DNA from: Apostichopus parvimensis
Lineage: Eukaryota; Echinodermata; Holothuroidea; Aspidochirotida; Stichopodidae
Reading direction: 5' to 3'
Assembly (NCBI GenBank): GCA_000934455.1
Contig: KN882299.1
Span: forward strand, 272,486 to 316,743
DNA: 44,258 nt
In this document: positions 1 through 10,657 of the stretch, one piece after another
How positions within the stretch are numbered: the first letter of the stretch is position 1
Layout of the letters: every line of letters begins with the position of its first letter
The notes under the pieces: generated by a model
What the model saw: the letters and a program-made list of their open reading frames with translations, nothing else
What the model was told of the DNA's origin: nothing
The model's database searches: none
Program-made: the position numbers and the translations under genes

Positions 1-390
1 ATAAACCTCGATCCCCACCCTATCCTCTCCCCTCCTCCCTCATCCCCCCTTTTCAAATAACATATGATACACACAGGTCAATACATTCAGTCCAGGAAGA
101 CCATTTCTTAGGAAAATTGTATACTAGGGTCCTTACAGGGAAGGATGAAAATGAAAAAAAAACTTAAAACAACAAATCCATGAAAAGTCTCAAGGTAACC
201 TATGACAAAATTCACCTTGCAAAAGAAAAGTCAAAAAACCTTTTATAAAGAAATTCAAATCCCTGGCTAAAATCAAAGACCCTGTGACCATCAAGCTCCA
301 AAAAAACTCTTCAAACTTTTAACTTTGGCATCTAGGAGCAGCATTTCAGTCATCTGTAAAAAAGGTTGATGAACAAACTAGAGACAGTCA
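1..390. other. ASZ1 3' UTR / downstream DNA
   Basis: On the gene's strand this follows the stop codon. It is T-rich with no recognisable gene. The first 60 bases are C/T-rich. No poly(A) signal was seen, so the length of the UTR is unknown. Confidence 0.5.
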
Positions 391-564
391 TCACCGCGGC
401 GACAACGGCGGTGATTCCGCAACGGGATACCAAAAGAAAGCTACCGTTGCTATGGCAACCCCACTTACAAAGAACATAAATAAACCAGAGGAAGAAATCA
501 GACCAGATCGGTTGCCAGGATCAACAATCGTGTCGGCGCCTGCTGCTCTCGTCGTACGGGATGC
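391..564 (-). CDS. ASZ1: ASZ1 exon 11 (C-terminal membrane anchor, stop)
   Basis: Encodes residues 467-523 and the TGA at 391-393. A hydrophilic start (ASRTTRAAGADT) is followed by a hydrophobic segment, SSGLFMFFVSGVAIATVAFF (about 491-510), close to the C-terminus. This fits the tail anchor that puts GASZ in the mitochondrial outer membrane; human ends with a similar hydrophobic segment. Acceptor TTTTGAAAACAG. I see no AATAAA or ATTAAA on the minus strand between 390 and 1, so the poly(A) site is probably beyond the window edge. Confidence 0.87.
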   Translation of the reverse strand, partial: ASRTTRAAGADTIVDPGNRSGLISSSGLFMFFVSGVAIATVAFFWYPVAESPPLSPR

Positions 565-841
565 CTGTTTTCAAAAGAAATTGTGAAAAATTCTGTCATC
601 AAAAAGTTTGCTCTTTCCCTATAGACAGTCTCACTTTCAGATTTAGAACTGAGTACAACTTTGGCAAGATCTGAGCATTACTGATCAGCTCCTTTTACCT
701 TTACTTTTACTCTTTTTTTTCTCCTGGAGAGAACAAGGTAGTTATAAACTACAATTAAAAATGATATTCTAAAATAAAAAAATATTGCAAACAAGCCAAC
801 AAACAGAATAGTGGTATTTTGATTAAAATGACAAATCAAAC

Positions 842-1070
842 CTTTTTCATATCGTTGTCTAATCTCTGCAAGCTAATTTGAAGCTTTGGTGCTTTCAAGA
901 CAAGGTTCTTGGTGAGATCTGAGAGATGGCAGACCGTGGTTCCATCTTGTTGACCATCATCGGCCAGGGTCTGGTGAGCTGACCAATTCTTGTGAATATA
1001 ATCCAGACAACTGTTTATATACGAGAGATGCTGAGATATATTCTCTAGAATCGCCAACGATTCGTTCTGA
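842..1070 (-). CDS. ASZ1: ASZ1 exon 10 (helical region)
   Basis: Encodes residues 391-466, starting QNESLAILENISQHLSYINS and ending LKAPKLQISLQRLDNDMKK. It is predicted helical with heptad-like leucines in LSDLTKNLVLKAPKLQISLQ, matching the region of ASZ1 called the basic leucine zipper, which in human is ELVNNVEDLSEKVCKLKDLI. A classic basic region is not apparent, so the DNA-binding label of the name is not supported here. Acceptor TTTTTTAACAG, donor AAAG|GTTTGA. Confidence 0.85.
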
Positions 1071-2155
1071 CTGTTAAAAAAGAAATAGAGAAAGTATAAA
1101 GAGAAATGATGCCCAGAGAAGGCAAAACAATGTGAGAATATCATCCGTAATATGAAAATGCAGAATTGAAATCATGAATGCAAAATTATCCAAATGTACA
1201 GAGCAGCTAATCACAACTGTACTTTACTTGAGAAAAGAGAGGAATAATGTGATAATGTTTCATGAAAATAGACAACAACCTCCCCCCCCCACCGCCCCCT
1301 TCTACAACCCACCCACCCCCCTCTTCTCACCTTGCAATCTCTTAACCATATACATGCTAGTTAGTGACTGTATTCTCTCAATAATTTACACACAGACACA
1401 TACATGAGTCACAACTACCCTGCTTTATATAGGCTTAGTTACTGTTCATTCAAGATGGTTCACGTTATTTCAACATTTGATATAGATAAATAGTTTTCCA
1501 CTATTCCTAACAAGGGAATATCACGGGTAACATTGAGCTAAAGATCTGTCAAGCTGCTATGCTTTGTTAACATTAACTTCAAAACCAAAGTTCAAAGTCG
1601 ATTTTTGGGATATTTATAAAGGTAGACACTGTAGGATCTTTGATAACTTGTAAATAACCCTTGCTATTCATGACAATACAACGAAAACATTAAATTTACA
1701 AACACTTATGTATCATATCAGTCATTGTATGACTGTAATCAAACCATTCAATCAATTGTGAGACAAGTCCATTTACAACTTTTAATAATATTGTTTAACC
1801 AACTTTTAAACAATAAACAAGCAAGTACTACCTATAACCCACACAGTGGTACAGGGTGGTACATAAACAAATATCCATTCTTCATTCTGTGGTAGCATTT
1901 TATTTTAACCTGAAATGATGTTGCATCATATCTTTATATCCCCTAAATAGGTCACACATGAAAATATTAGTGCATGGATATTTTATTTAACTTCTCCAAC
2001 GCATGACTCTGTGACAAAGTTGAATCAGAACCCTTATCTCCCATAAATAGATCACACATCCCAGACATTAGTGATAGAATATTTCATGTAACTTCTCTAT
2101 CATATGACCCTGTAACAATGCTGCCTAATCCTCTCATCACCGGTAAACAGGTTAC
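1071..2155. other. ASZ1 intron 9, with a degenerate ~102-bp repeat pair
   Basis: No gene seen. A C-rich stretch lies at 1279-1335. Around 1930-2130 a segment of roughly 100 bp is repeated in diverged form (CATATC/CCTTATCTCC, AAATAG.TCACACAT, ACTTCTC..C.CATGAC), the second copy lying close to the exon 9 donor. The short reading frames here have no domain or splice support. Confidence 0.5.
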
Positions 2156-2268
2156 CTTAAAACATTACTGCTGGGATTTCTGATGCTGCCTCTTTCCCAT
2201 TTAAGTTTGTGAATCTCATGAACCGAACGCATTATCTTTCGTCTTGAGCCAAATCGTTCGACACCCAT
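2156..2268 (-). CDS. ASZ1: ASZ1 exon 9 (SAM domain, last helix)
   Basis: Encodes residues 353-389 plus two bases of Ser390. MGVERFGSRRKIMRSVHEIH completes the SAM domain: G(V/I)..FG.R.KI is the conserved entry to the last helix. The following KLKWERGSIRNPSSNVL leads into the helical region. Acceptor TTTGTTTCAG, donor TAAG|GTAACC. Separated from exon 8 by a 4.6-kb intron full of tandem repeats. Confidence 0.87.
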
Positions 2269-2559
2269 CTGAAACAAAACAATCAAATGATGAAGACAAC
2301 AATATGTTGACTATACAGGCATAGATCTGAGATGACTTGCATCCCAAAAAATGGAACCAATTAGCCAAACAGCTAAAAGCTATACAGCTATGAGAACATT
2401 TTATGTTGTGTGCACAAAGCTCTCACACTTAAATGGTGCAGCCATAGTGAGGAGTTCATTAAAGTTTTATCTTTGGAGTTACTTCTATTCATGCATTTTC
2501 AAAATTTGATCAATTGTAACTTCCAATGACATTTGAAGTCAATGAATATGAACAGTCTC

Positions 2560-2930
2560 CTCTAACTCCCTAACAAGAGGTCACATATCAATTCTGAAGT
2601 TCATCCAAGCTTTGGTTTTGAAGTTATCAAGGTTATTTACAAGGTTTCTGTTGATCTCAAATGACCTTTGACCTCTACAAGTCAAAGTTCATCCAGGCTT
2701 TGAACTTTGAAGTTATTAAGTTTACAGGCTTTTCAGAGAGACCCATCTGGGAACTCAAATCACCTTTGACCTCTACAAGAAACAAATATGTTTCTTGTAC
2801 TCACTAAGTTACATCCACATACCAAGTATGAAGTTCTTCCAAGGTGATTTTTGATGTTTATAGAGTACAAGGTTTTCAGACATTAACCATTGGTGACCTC
2901 ACATGACCTTTGAACTCATGGAACCATTCA
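2560..2930. repeat. Diverged ~100-bp repeats with TGACCTTTGACC motifs
   Basis: Three to four loosely related units each carry a phrase like TTGAAGTTAT..AGGTT, then GACCTTTGACCTCTACAAG. Exact TGACCTTTGACC occurs at 2662-2673, with near copies at 2761-2773 and 2904-2917. The same 12-mer is in intron 2 at 21884-21895. Probably part of a dispersed repeat family; I cannot name it. Confidence 0.55.
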
Positions 2931-3080
2931 CAGTGGGTATTAATAATGTTATATACTAGCTGAGAGCAACTAACAGGTGCAAAGACTATCCACCATTACT
3001 AAGAGAAAGCAGAATGACCCCTCCAAAATGACTTCATTATTGGTCAAGGTTTAATTGACCTCTCTCAATGGATCACCTTT

Positions 3081-3205
3081 ATCATGCCTTCACTGCATGA
3101 TATCAATCATGCCTTCACTGCATGATATCAATCATGCCTTCACTGCATGATATCAATCATGCCTTCACTGCATGGTATCAATCATGCCTTCACTGCATGA
3201 TATCA
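3081..3205. repeat. 25-bp tandem repeat, 5 copies
   Basis: Unit ATCATGCCTTCACTGCATGA+TATCA repeated five times without indels; one substitution (CATGG for CATGA) in copy four. Each unit contains a small dyad, ATCATGC with GCATGAT. The near-perfect identity suggests a young array and probable length polymorphism. Confidence 0.95.
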
Positions 3206-5074
3206 ACTCCCTGAAGTCATCAACAGCATTGTTCAAGTCACAAAAAAACTTGCCAAAAAAGGCTCAAAACTACCCCAATACTACATAAAACAGCCTCCAA
3301 AGTTGATTGCGCTTATTAATAGATGGTCTAATCCGATAACAAATGCTGAGTGTCCCTGTCAAGGTTTGTGCAATGATCGTCATTCTACTGCAAGTCATCC
3401 TTGGTGCTGCAAATCTGGTCGATAAACGTAACGGATGTTTTCATATAACAGATTTACCCTATATCAGCCATGAATGGTTTTCACTAAATATACATTATGT
3501 ATTTATATTTCTGGTAAGATTAAGCAATACTATGACAACATGAACAGCTAGTAGTTAATGTACATGAATGAACAACATGATATCTATCCACTTCTTCCTG
3601 GTTCATGTCTCAGCACTTTCTTATCCACTCTCCTTCGTTTTTATCTTCTTTCATTTCTGAAGTCATTTTCCTCTTTTGTTTTTCTTTCTATATTGTTTAG
3701 CTGAATGAAATGTATTAGCGTACCCAGTCATCCATGAACTGAAACATAAGTGTAGAATTGGGAAATTGGCATAGAGTTCTCAACCTCTGATCACCAATGA
3801 TGAAACCTAGACGCAGGGGGAATGACTCAAGCTTAAATGATCATGCTCAAGTTTGCTAAATATTCATAAATGATGGAGGATGGCACCAGAAGAGAATTAA
3901 ACATACAAGCAATGAACACATGTAACCCACTACAGAGAAACACCTAATCAAACCCTGACTTCTGCTTTAAACTATTATTTCGAAAGGTAACTGGCATTAA
4001 GAGTCCAGAGGAAGTTGTTTTAGACTTTTTTTTAGACTAACCAAAGAAGAAACACATTTTAAGCATTCAGATGAAATTAGTATTCAATTACTATGTATCA
4101 TTTTCGATATAACAACACTTGAAATTGACATCTTTTACACCAAAAGTGAACTTGAGCAAACACCTTTAATTTTCTTCCTTTTTTTTTTGTGCTAAATGTT
4201 ATATCTAAGTTTCTTCAAAACTGGGATGCACTAATGACATATGAGTAAATGATGTTGTTTTGAACCTTTTTGCCTTAAAGACTAATCAATCGTTCCAATT
4301 GTGTCATGTTTCCGAGAGGAATCAGAGCATGATGTTCATCAACTGAAAGGAAAGCTTTTAACAAATTACAGGCAATTACAGGCAATTTATTGTGAACCAT
4401 TTGCAAATTCATGAATTAATGAAATGTTTTCATGCGAAACATAATTTGCCTTGTAGCAACCATACCTAGCGTTTGGTACAAGATATTAAAATGTGGTACT
4501 TTAACTATTAGAATCTTCCTTGTATCTGTCAAATTACCAATATATATATTGAAAATATCTACATATTGGTCCATATCATTTAATGAAAATGATAGAAACT
4601 TTGAAACCATTGTCGGAAATCACATTTTTCAGAAAAAAAAAAATCTTCATTTATTATTCAGAAAATAAAGTCAAGGCTTAAAGGTGTTAGGGTTTAATTT
4701 CTCTGATTTTTGTCACAAAAGTATCATTTTGATCTTTTCATTGTAGAATCAGTGACACAATTGTACAGCTTTTACACTGTTTAAGCTTTTTAAACAAATT
4801 AGAAAATGTATACCCATCTTCAGGAGTTTTGTAACTGGAAAGGCAGGGGTGTGGGGGTGTTGGGGGGGTCTGTCTTGGTGCATAGGATGTTTTGCCTGTA
4901 AGTTAGAATGATCAATTTCAGCATTACTGTTTCATATAGTTTCTCTCTTTTTAAATAAAAAAAGTGTACTTTGAGAATTTTGCTTCCTTCATACAACTAT
5001 TCAATATTTGCTTGAGGGAACATCTTGTTCATTACCTCCTGTACAGCCTTTTGATAAAACGATAACTGATTGGA

Positions 5075-5165
5075 CAAATCAACACACAACAGATTTCAAA
5101 TGAGCCAATCAACACACAACAAATGTCAAATGAACCAATCAACACACACCTGATTTCAAATGAGC
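5075..5165. repeat. 30-bp tandem repeat, 3 copies
   Basis: CAATCAACACACAAC followed by (A/T)GATTTCAAATGAG recurs at 5077, 5107 and 5137 with a few substitutions, then breaks off after CCAATGAACA. Confidence 0.85.
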
Positions 5166-5481
5166 CAATGAACAGCATTCTTGTCCTTTAAACTATTCCA
5201 CAATTCATTCCTTTGGTAGTATTGGTCCCACATTTTAGCACTTTTGACTCAAAATTGCTAATTTGTTTTTTTCAAAAACACATTCCTGTTGATTCTACAG
5301 ATTTTGGTCAGATTGTAGCATGCTATATTCAAGGTACAAAGTTTCAGCAGCAGATCAGGAAAATGCAATGAAATAGCCGGTAAAAAACTAGCTGAATTCT
5401 GAACACTAGAAACAAGTTTTATTTTCTAGTTTATTTTCAAGGGAATAGTGATTGCCTTTAAACTGGTTCACATGTAACTAA

Positions 5482-6050
5482 CCACTGGGTTCACTGAACT
5501 AAACTAACTCACATTAATCCTTGGGTAAACAATACTAAGGTAGTTCAAACAAACCCTATAGAACATCAAATTAAACTAAGGCACTATTACCTTTGCATTC
5601 ATTAATCTACAAAACCTCACACTAACCACTGGATTCACTGAACTAAACTAACTTACATTAATCCTTTGGTTAACAATACTAAGGTAGTTCAAACAAACCC
5701 TATAGAACATCAGATTAAACTAAGGCACAATTACCCTTGCATTCATTAATCTGCAAAACCTCACACTAACCAATGGGTTCACTCAACTAAACTAACTCAC
5801 ATTAATCCTTGGTTAACAATACTAAGGTAGTTCAAACATATACCCTATAGAACATCAAATTAAACTACGGCACAATTACCTTTGCATTCATTAATCTACA
5901 AAACCTCACACTAACCACTGGATTCACTCAACTAAACTAACTAACATTAATCCTTGGGTAAACAATTATCCTTGCATTCATTAATCTACATTAATTCACA
6001 GCAACCCCTTAATTCACCGCACTAAACTATCATTAATCCTTCGCTAAATT
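5482..6050. repeat. 144-bp tandem repeat, about 3.5 to 4 copies
   Basis: CCACTGG.TTCACTGAAC starts units at 5482, 5626, 5770 (as CCAATGG) and 5915. Units share ACTAAGGTAGTTCAAACA and CCTATAGAACATCA. The last unit is shortened by an internal deletion and decays by about 6050. Confidence 0.93.
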
Positions 6051-6869
6051 TGGAGATTACTAGGAATGTTAAGAGTCACTGACAATTAGATGTGATATTC
6101 TACACACTGAATAACCATATATAAATAGACAAGTCATTTCCGAACGTTTAGCTGCTAATCTGTGATGAATAACATGTTTTAGTATGTCGCCCTCCTTTAT
6201 AATTTAGCAATGGCTTGCAGCTTTTCATCAGGGTTGAGACTTTTTTAGTTTTTCTTTGTGCTATGAATGTATAAAATGAGTCATGTCAAACCTGGGGGTG
6301 GTGGAGGGTGGGGGGGGGTTGAGTTACAAGGCTAACCTGGACATAACCTCTGTTCCATTTTACTAGTCAAATGACAACAATGGTCTGGAAAATGGGGTGG
6401 AGATATCAAGGGTATGAAATTGCCTGAATGTTCTAGTTTTCACAAAATGAACATCGCTAATATTAGTCTGTCAAGTAATTGCTAGTACTAGAGTACCACA
6501 AGTATTTCCAAAATTCAATGTGAAAATTTTCACCAAAAGCAAAGATGCGTTTAAAATGCCATTAAATCTATCATTCTGATGAGCAAATTTCCAGGTGGCC
6601 AAGACTTCTCTTAGGTTGATTGACATTGTTATCTAATTGCAGCAGCTTGAATGTGACGTCATCCGTCCAACCAGCATTTTCTGTTCTCCGTGGTAACCAT
6701 TGATGGTAACTATATTCTTGATTGCACTACACTCGACAAAATGACTTTATCCTTAGGATAACACCATTAAGTAGTTTTCCCCAAATAACTTGATTTACAT
6801 AACCTAATTACCCTAATGAACTTGACTAATTAAACTTGATTTCACTTTGTTAAAGAAATCTATTCCAAC

Positions 6870-7029
6870 CTTTTCCAGATCTTCCTCTGTGAGTCTTAAT
6901 AACTCCGCAAAGTCTACTTTATGTGAGTGAAAAAGAGATATAAGTTCAGAGAGATCCAGTCCACACAAGAACAAGTCCAGGTCGTTATACACATGATAAC
7001 GATTGGTAGAGTCTCCCGCAGGTGTAGGT
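6870..7029 (-). CDS. ASZ1: ASZ1 exon 8 (SAM domain, first part)
   Basis: Encodes residues 300-352. From residue 313 it reads YNDLDLFLCGLDLSELISLF, then HSHKVDFAELLRLTEEDLEK: helices 1 to 4 of a SAM domain, with the usual L..FL..L.L..L...F and L..LTEEDL..  pattern. Human ASZ1 has [20 protein letters not shown] here. I place the donor at AAAAG|GTTGGA because exon 9 then continues the SAM fold with MGVERFGSRRKI. An open frame runs on past this donor to a stop near 6813 (VGIDFFNKVKSSLI), which could be a retained-intron ending but looks less domain-like. Acceptor TTTTTCTAG. Confidence 0.88.
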
Positions 7030-7127
7030 CTAGAAAAACAAGAGAAACAAAAGATGGCAGCTGGCAATGACCTAGGGTGAAGATGACTTTTGATCACCTC
7101 AGCGTTAGCAAAACAGATGGTTTATAG

Positions 7128-7449
7128 CAGGGATTCCCTAACTTTATCCCCCACGAAACCCCTGTGGATGTCAGAGTTTTCCAGGAACCCCCAACTTTTC
7201 GTCATTATTATACTATAATACGCATCACAGTGCTTCGTAAAAGATCAAGTTTATAGTGTAATATTGTAATAAAAAAAAAAAAGAGTTTGTCCGTAGGTAC
7301 GACTTTTGTACATCACTAAATATATGATATATCAGATTTTAGTTAAACAAAAAGTACTCTAGTTTTGACTTTCAGAAACGTCTCACGAACCCCTGGGATG
7401 GACTCACGCACCCCCTGGGGGATCATGCACCCCAGCTAGGGAACCCCTG
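7128..7449. mobile_element. Non-autonomous hAT-type MITE (322 bp) with 8-bp TSD
   Basis: The left end CAGGGATTCCCTAACTTTAT and the right end, whose reverse complement is CAGGGGTTCCCTAGCTGGGG, form a terminal inverted repeat (CAGGG.TTCCCTA.CT). Both follow the CAGGG(G)..CCC pattern of hAT transposon ends. The element is flanked by a perfect 8-bp direct repeat GTTTATAG at 7120-7127 and 7450-7457, the target-duplication length expected for hAT. There is no transposase frame, so it was mobilised in trans. It lies about 100 bp upstream, on the gene strand, of the exon 8 acceptor. Confidence 0.9.
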
Positions 7450-8748
7450 GTTTATAGGTAATGAGAGGATACAAACTAAACATGTGAAATACAGTTGTCA
7501 CGCATATATTAGCAGGAAATCACTTTGGTCTGTTGTTTAATGGATCTCTCAAACACATTCCTATTCATCAGAGTTTTATTGATCACAACCAGTTAGGACA
7601 ATTTTCTAAATGCTAAGCACCACTCCATACTATCCTGTCACATCATACTCAAAAGCGCTCTTATTGACAGTATGAACAGTTCCTGACCTTTGTCTAGTGG
7701 AAATAGGTTCAAACTATTCAACCTGTCAGTAAGAGTGCTCTGAAGCCTGATAAGAAGTACCTAACACCAAAACTTGTCCAAGTTTTGTTAGGTGCTGAAC
7801 ATCAAAATCTCATGCTAAGAGGCAAACATGCCATTGACAGCACCAAACAATGATCAATTCTGTACGAAATTCGTCAATGATGCTGTCTCTTATTTCATAT
7901 CTTTCAAAAATGCTGGAAACTGTGATGTGATTTCAGGCAGAGAATCAAACCCTCAGGCTATTAATGGATCTCAATTTGAATATATGAATATGCATATTTA
8001 TTCCCATTTAAAAATTGTTCAAAAGAGCTTTAAACTATTGGCAGATCAGTTTAACAAAAGATACATTTTCAGTAAAATGAAAATTATTTTGATATCCAAT
8101 CAGAAAAAAAAACCAGATCCCAGCCTGTATCTTCAAGGACTCTGATAATGCAATGATAGCAAGAATTTATTCATGCTACTTAGTAATTGTGAATGACCCA
8201 TTAAGGTTTCAACTTGACTTATTTAACAGCGTGATCAATTAGTGACCTGGTGTGATTAGGCTGTAGAAGAATTAGAATCAAATGGCAAGTGAAAACTGAA
8301 TTATCAACCATGACTTATTCTTCTTTGAAGAATAATTGCTCTCAAGGACATTTCTGTAGATTTAAGAATGCCCACATTGTTACACCTGTTTCTTCTTTGT
8401 TCTCAAATTGAAAACATGTATGACATACAAACAAACATATACACAAATAGTTGCAACAGAATGAGCAGAGTCATGAGAAGACAAAAAAAATACAAAATAG
8501 TCAAAGGCAGTAATTTGTTTTAAAATGCTTACATGATCAAGAAATGTTACTGTCTGGGCACAAACTTTCCCAGAAATTATACCTACATATGTCCAAACAG
8601 ACAGGAGCAGGTGGGTATTGGAAATGACCTTTGTTGGTGACATCATACTCATTACTTTCACCTGCAACTGTTATCAATTCCAAGGTCAATAGTGCTTGAA
8701 CAAGAACTGAGGACATTTAGAGAGGACTTCAGTAGCACAATAGGCTAT

Positions 8749-8894
8749 AGAATTATATATACAACTGCTTAGATATGACACAATGCCCATATTTAGGGCA
8801 GTTATTGTGATCTCTACGAATAGAATTACAGATACCACTGCTAAGATATGACATTATGCCCATAATTAGGGCAGATATACTGTCAAGAGGAATA
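8749..8894. repeat. 73-bp tandem duplication
   Basis: AGAATTA.A.ATAC.ACTGCT and ATGCCCATA.TTAGGGCAG recur at 8749 and 8822. Present likewise in the second large-repeat copy at 14404 and 14477. It ends just before the exon 7 donor. Confidence 0.8.
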
Positions 8895-8903
8895 TTTCTT
8901 TAC

Positions 8904-8986
8904 CTGACTTTGGCTTCTGTTTCTCCAATCTCTGTGGTAGCTGTCACTCTACCAGGGCTTCCAATCTGATCTAGCAAATCTGATAT
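8904..8986 (-). CDS. ASZ1: ASZ1 exon 7, first-contig copy (probable haplotype duplicate)
   Basis: Counterpart of 14559-14641 at the same offset. Its donor (TCAG|GTAAAG) leads in phase into exon 8 at 7029 (AG plus A gives Arg299). Of the two copies this one is physically next to exon 8. In a collapsed assembly the two are one exon. Confidence 0.82.
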
Positions 8987-9068
8987 CTGTGGTGATAGAA
9001 AGACACAAAACAAAAATAGGCTTAAAAAGAACTAAAGACTGCAGCTGAATTACAGGAAGACAAGGGAA

Positions 9069-9190
9069 TTTCTGTGTTCGTTACTGACTAGAAATAAGAC
9101 ACTGGAGAGTAATTAGTCAGTCCCAGAAGGTTTCTGTGTTCATTACTGACTAGAAATAAGACAATGGAGAGTAATTAGTCAGTCCCAGAA
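9069..9190. repeat. 62-bp tandem duplication
   Basis: TTTCTGTGTTC(G/A)TTACTGAC to AGTCAGTCCCAGAAGG occurs at 9069 and 9131 with two substitutions. The counterpart in the second copy of the large repeat is at 14724-14845. Intron 6. Confidence 0.92.
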
Positions 9191-9870
9191 GGGGGAGGTG
9201 TGCAGGGATGTGGCATATCTCCATGCAAACATTGGGTATCTGGCCCCCAAAGAACTCTGCAGATTTTACAGCAAAATGTCGATAATAACTTTTGTTCACA
9301 CAATCAACCTCAGTATGACCCCCCCCTAGCTTCACCTCCACCAGCCCCCTCCTCCCACCACCCTTCTACACTATCACCACATTAAAGTACAACTTCAGTT
9401 AATATTCTACAAAAAGGTAACCCTATTTACTGATTTGGTAACCAATGAACTAACTAGTAATTAATCACAATAATTAACTCTCACACCTAATGTTACTGTT
9501 CACCAATTTTATAGGCAGTACCAGACACCAAGTTTACAACAGCCGTCTGAGAGAGCTACAAAAGTAAAGTGTCATGTGCTTCTATGATACAGGAAACCCA
9601 CAAGGCCGAATGATCTGTTTACTAGTGTAACTTATTCTAAAATCAAATTAACTAAGTGAACAGATGTGGATTACATCATGAGCTCATTAACAATGACCAC
9701 CAACGGATGGGATCGTATAAACATTAATATTTAATGAAGGTCAACCGTAGACAGTCCTTTCCAATGGCATCTCATCCAGATTATATATTCAGTTTTACCT
9801 CAAGAAATAAGGGTAAACTAAGTTTCCATGCCAATGCAATATTTTATTTTATTATTTTGCTTGTTTTTAC

Positions 9871-10002
9871 CTCTGTAAGTCCTTGACCATAGGCTATGTC
9901 TGCTGCCGTTCCTTCAGAGCAGGTCTTGGTAGGGTCAGCTCCATTGTCCAGGAGTAGCTTCACCAGCTTAGCTTCACCTTTCATTGTAGCGTAGCAGAGG
10001 GC
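9871..10002 (-). CDS. ASZ1: ASZ1 exon 6, first-contig copy (probable haplotype duplicate)
   Basis: Counterpart of 15526-15657 at a constant offset of 5655. Reads ALCYATMKGEAKLVKLLLDN and on, with the same acceptor and donor. In this part of the repeated block the two copies are almost base-identical. Confidence 0.83.
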
Positions 10003-10404
10003 CTAAAGGAATTCATAGAAGGATACAGTATATAGCCTAATAGTTATCCCCATGTTAGCTTACATTGCAGCATATCACAGTGCTAACAGAGATAGTAATT
10101 AATTATGACAGCTTTTTGCTCATTTAGTGAGCCATTCAACCAAACTTACCAACTATTCCTCTAAATACCATACAATCAACAAACTAAGGCATTACACCTC
10201 AATTCTTCACAAAATGAACATTAATGGGCCTATATAACTGATTACTTTAAACCGATCCACAACATTTTGTCAACTAAACTTTCCATTGCATTATTAACCA
10301 TAGCTATACAGCAAAATGGAAAATTTCAAAAACAGGTTTTGAGTCCTAATTTAAACATGAAAGTGATGAAACATGCTGGTTAAGGTAAAGGAATGCTTGG
10401 TTAT

Positions 10405-10480
10405 AGGCACTGCGCCATGAGCGTCTTGGGAGGGATACCGGCGCAGTACCTAGTGTACACCATTCTATTCTATTATCATA
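10405..10480 (+). mobile_element. Possible L2/SINE-type 3' tail
   Basis: GCGCCATGAGCGTCTTGGGA, then GGATACCGGCGCAGTA, then a CTATTCTATTATCAT tail, looks like the hairpin 3' end plus short A/T tail of L2-clade elements and the SINEs that borrow it. No 5' head was recognised. The duplicate is at 16060-16135. Pattern recognition only. Confidence 0.35.
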
Positions 10481-10632
10481 GTCTTGTGGAAACTCTGCTT
10501 GAAGTTAATGCTTACATCCATCTATCGATTTGAATGTTCACATTTTTTCAATTGTCTAAATCAGATGTTAGAAGTGTTTGGCATACAATTTTAGGTAGCT
10601 ATAGAGCCACAAGTCAAATCAATTCCTTTACA

Positions 10633-10657
10633 GAGAGAGAGAGAGAGAGAGAGAGAC
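10633..10657. repeat. (GA)n microsatellite
   Basis: Run of GAGAGA of about 24 bases; counterpart at 16288-16312 in the second copy. Intron 5. Confidence 0.9.

Larger units (their letters stand above)
2269..6869. other. ASZ1 intron 8 (4.6 kb)
   Basis: No exon was found in either strand. The content is mainly tandem repeats (listed separately at 2560-2930, 3081-3205, 5075-5165 and 5482-6050) in AT-rich filler. The G-rich run at 4853-4869 and the one at 6294-6320 are simple sequence. Confidence 0.5.
7030..8903. other. ASZ1 intron 7 (first-contig copy)
   Basis: Contains the hAT-type MITE at 7128-7449 and a 73-bp duplicated segment at 8749-8894. The first-contig copy of the large assembly repeat begins at 7789, inside this intron. 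The 105-aa and 95-aa open frames here occur identically in both copies but show no domain or splice support. Confidence 0.5.

Noticed and set aside
3081..3205. Five regular 25-bp repeats, considered as a CRISPR-like array
   Set aside because: The units are contiguous with no spacers, and the DNA is eukaryotic; it is a plain tandem repeat.
7828..8145. 105-aa plus-strand frame, repeated at 13483-13800
   Set aside because: Its repetition comes from the contig overlap, not selection. No domain, no splice sites, and it lies in an ASZ1 intron on the opposite strand.
8380..8667. 95-aa minus-strand frame, repeated at 14035-14322
   Set aside because: On the gene strand but without a usable acceptor/donor pair in phase with exons 7 and 8, and with no resemblance to ASZ1.
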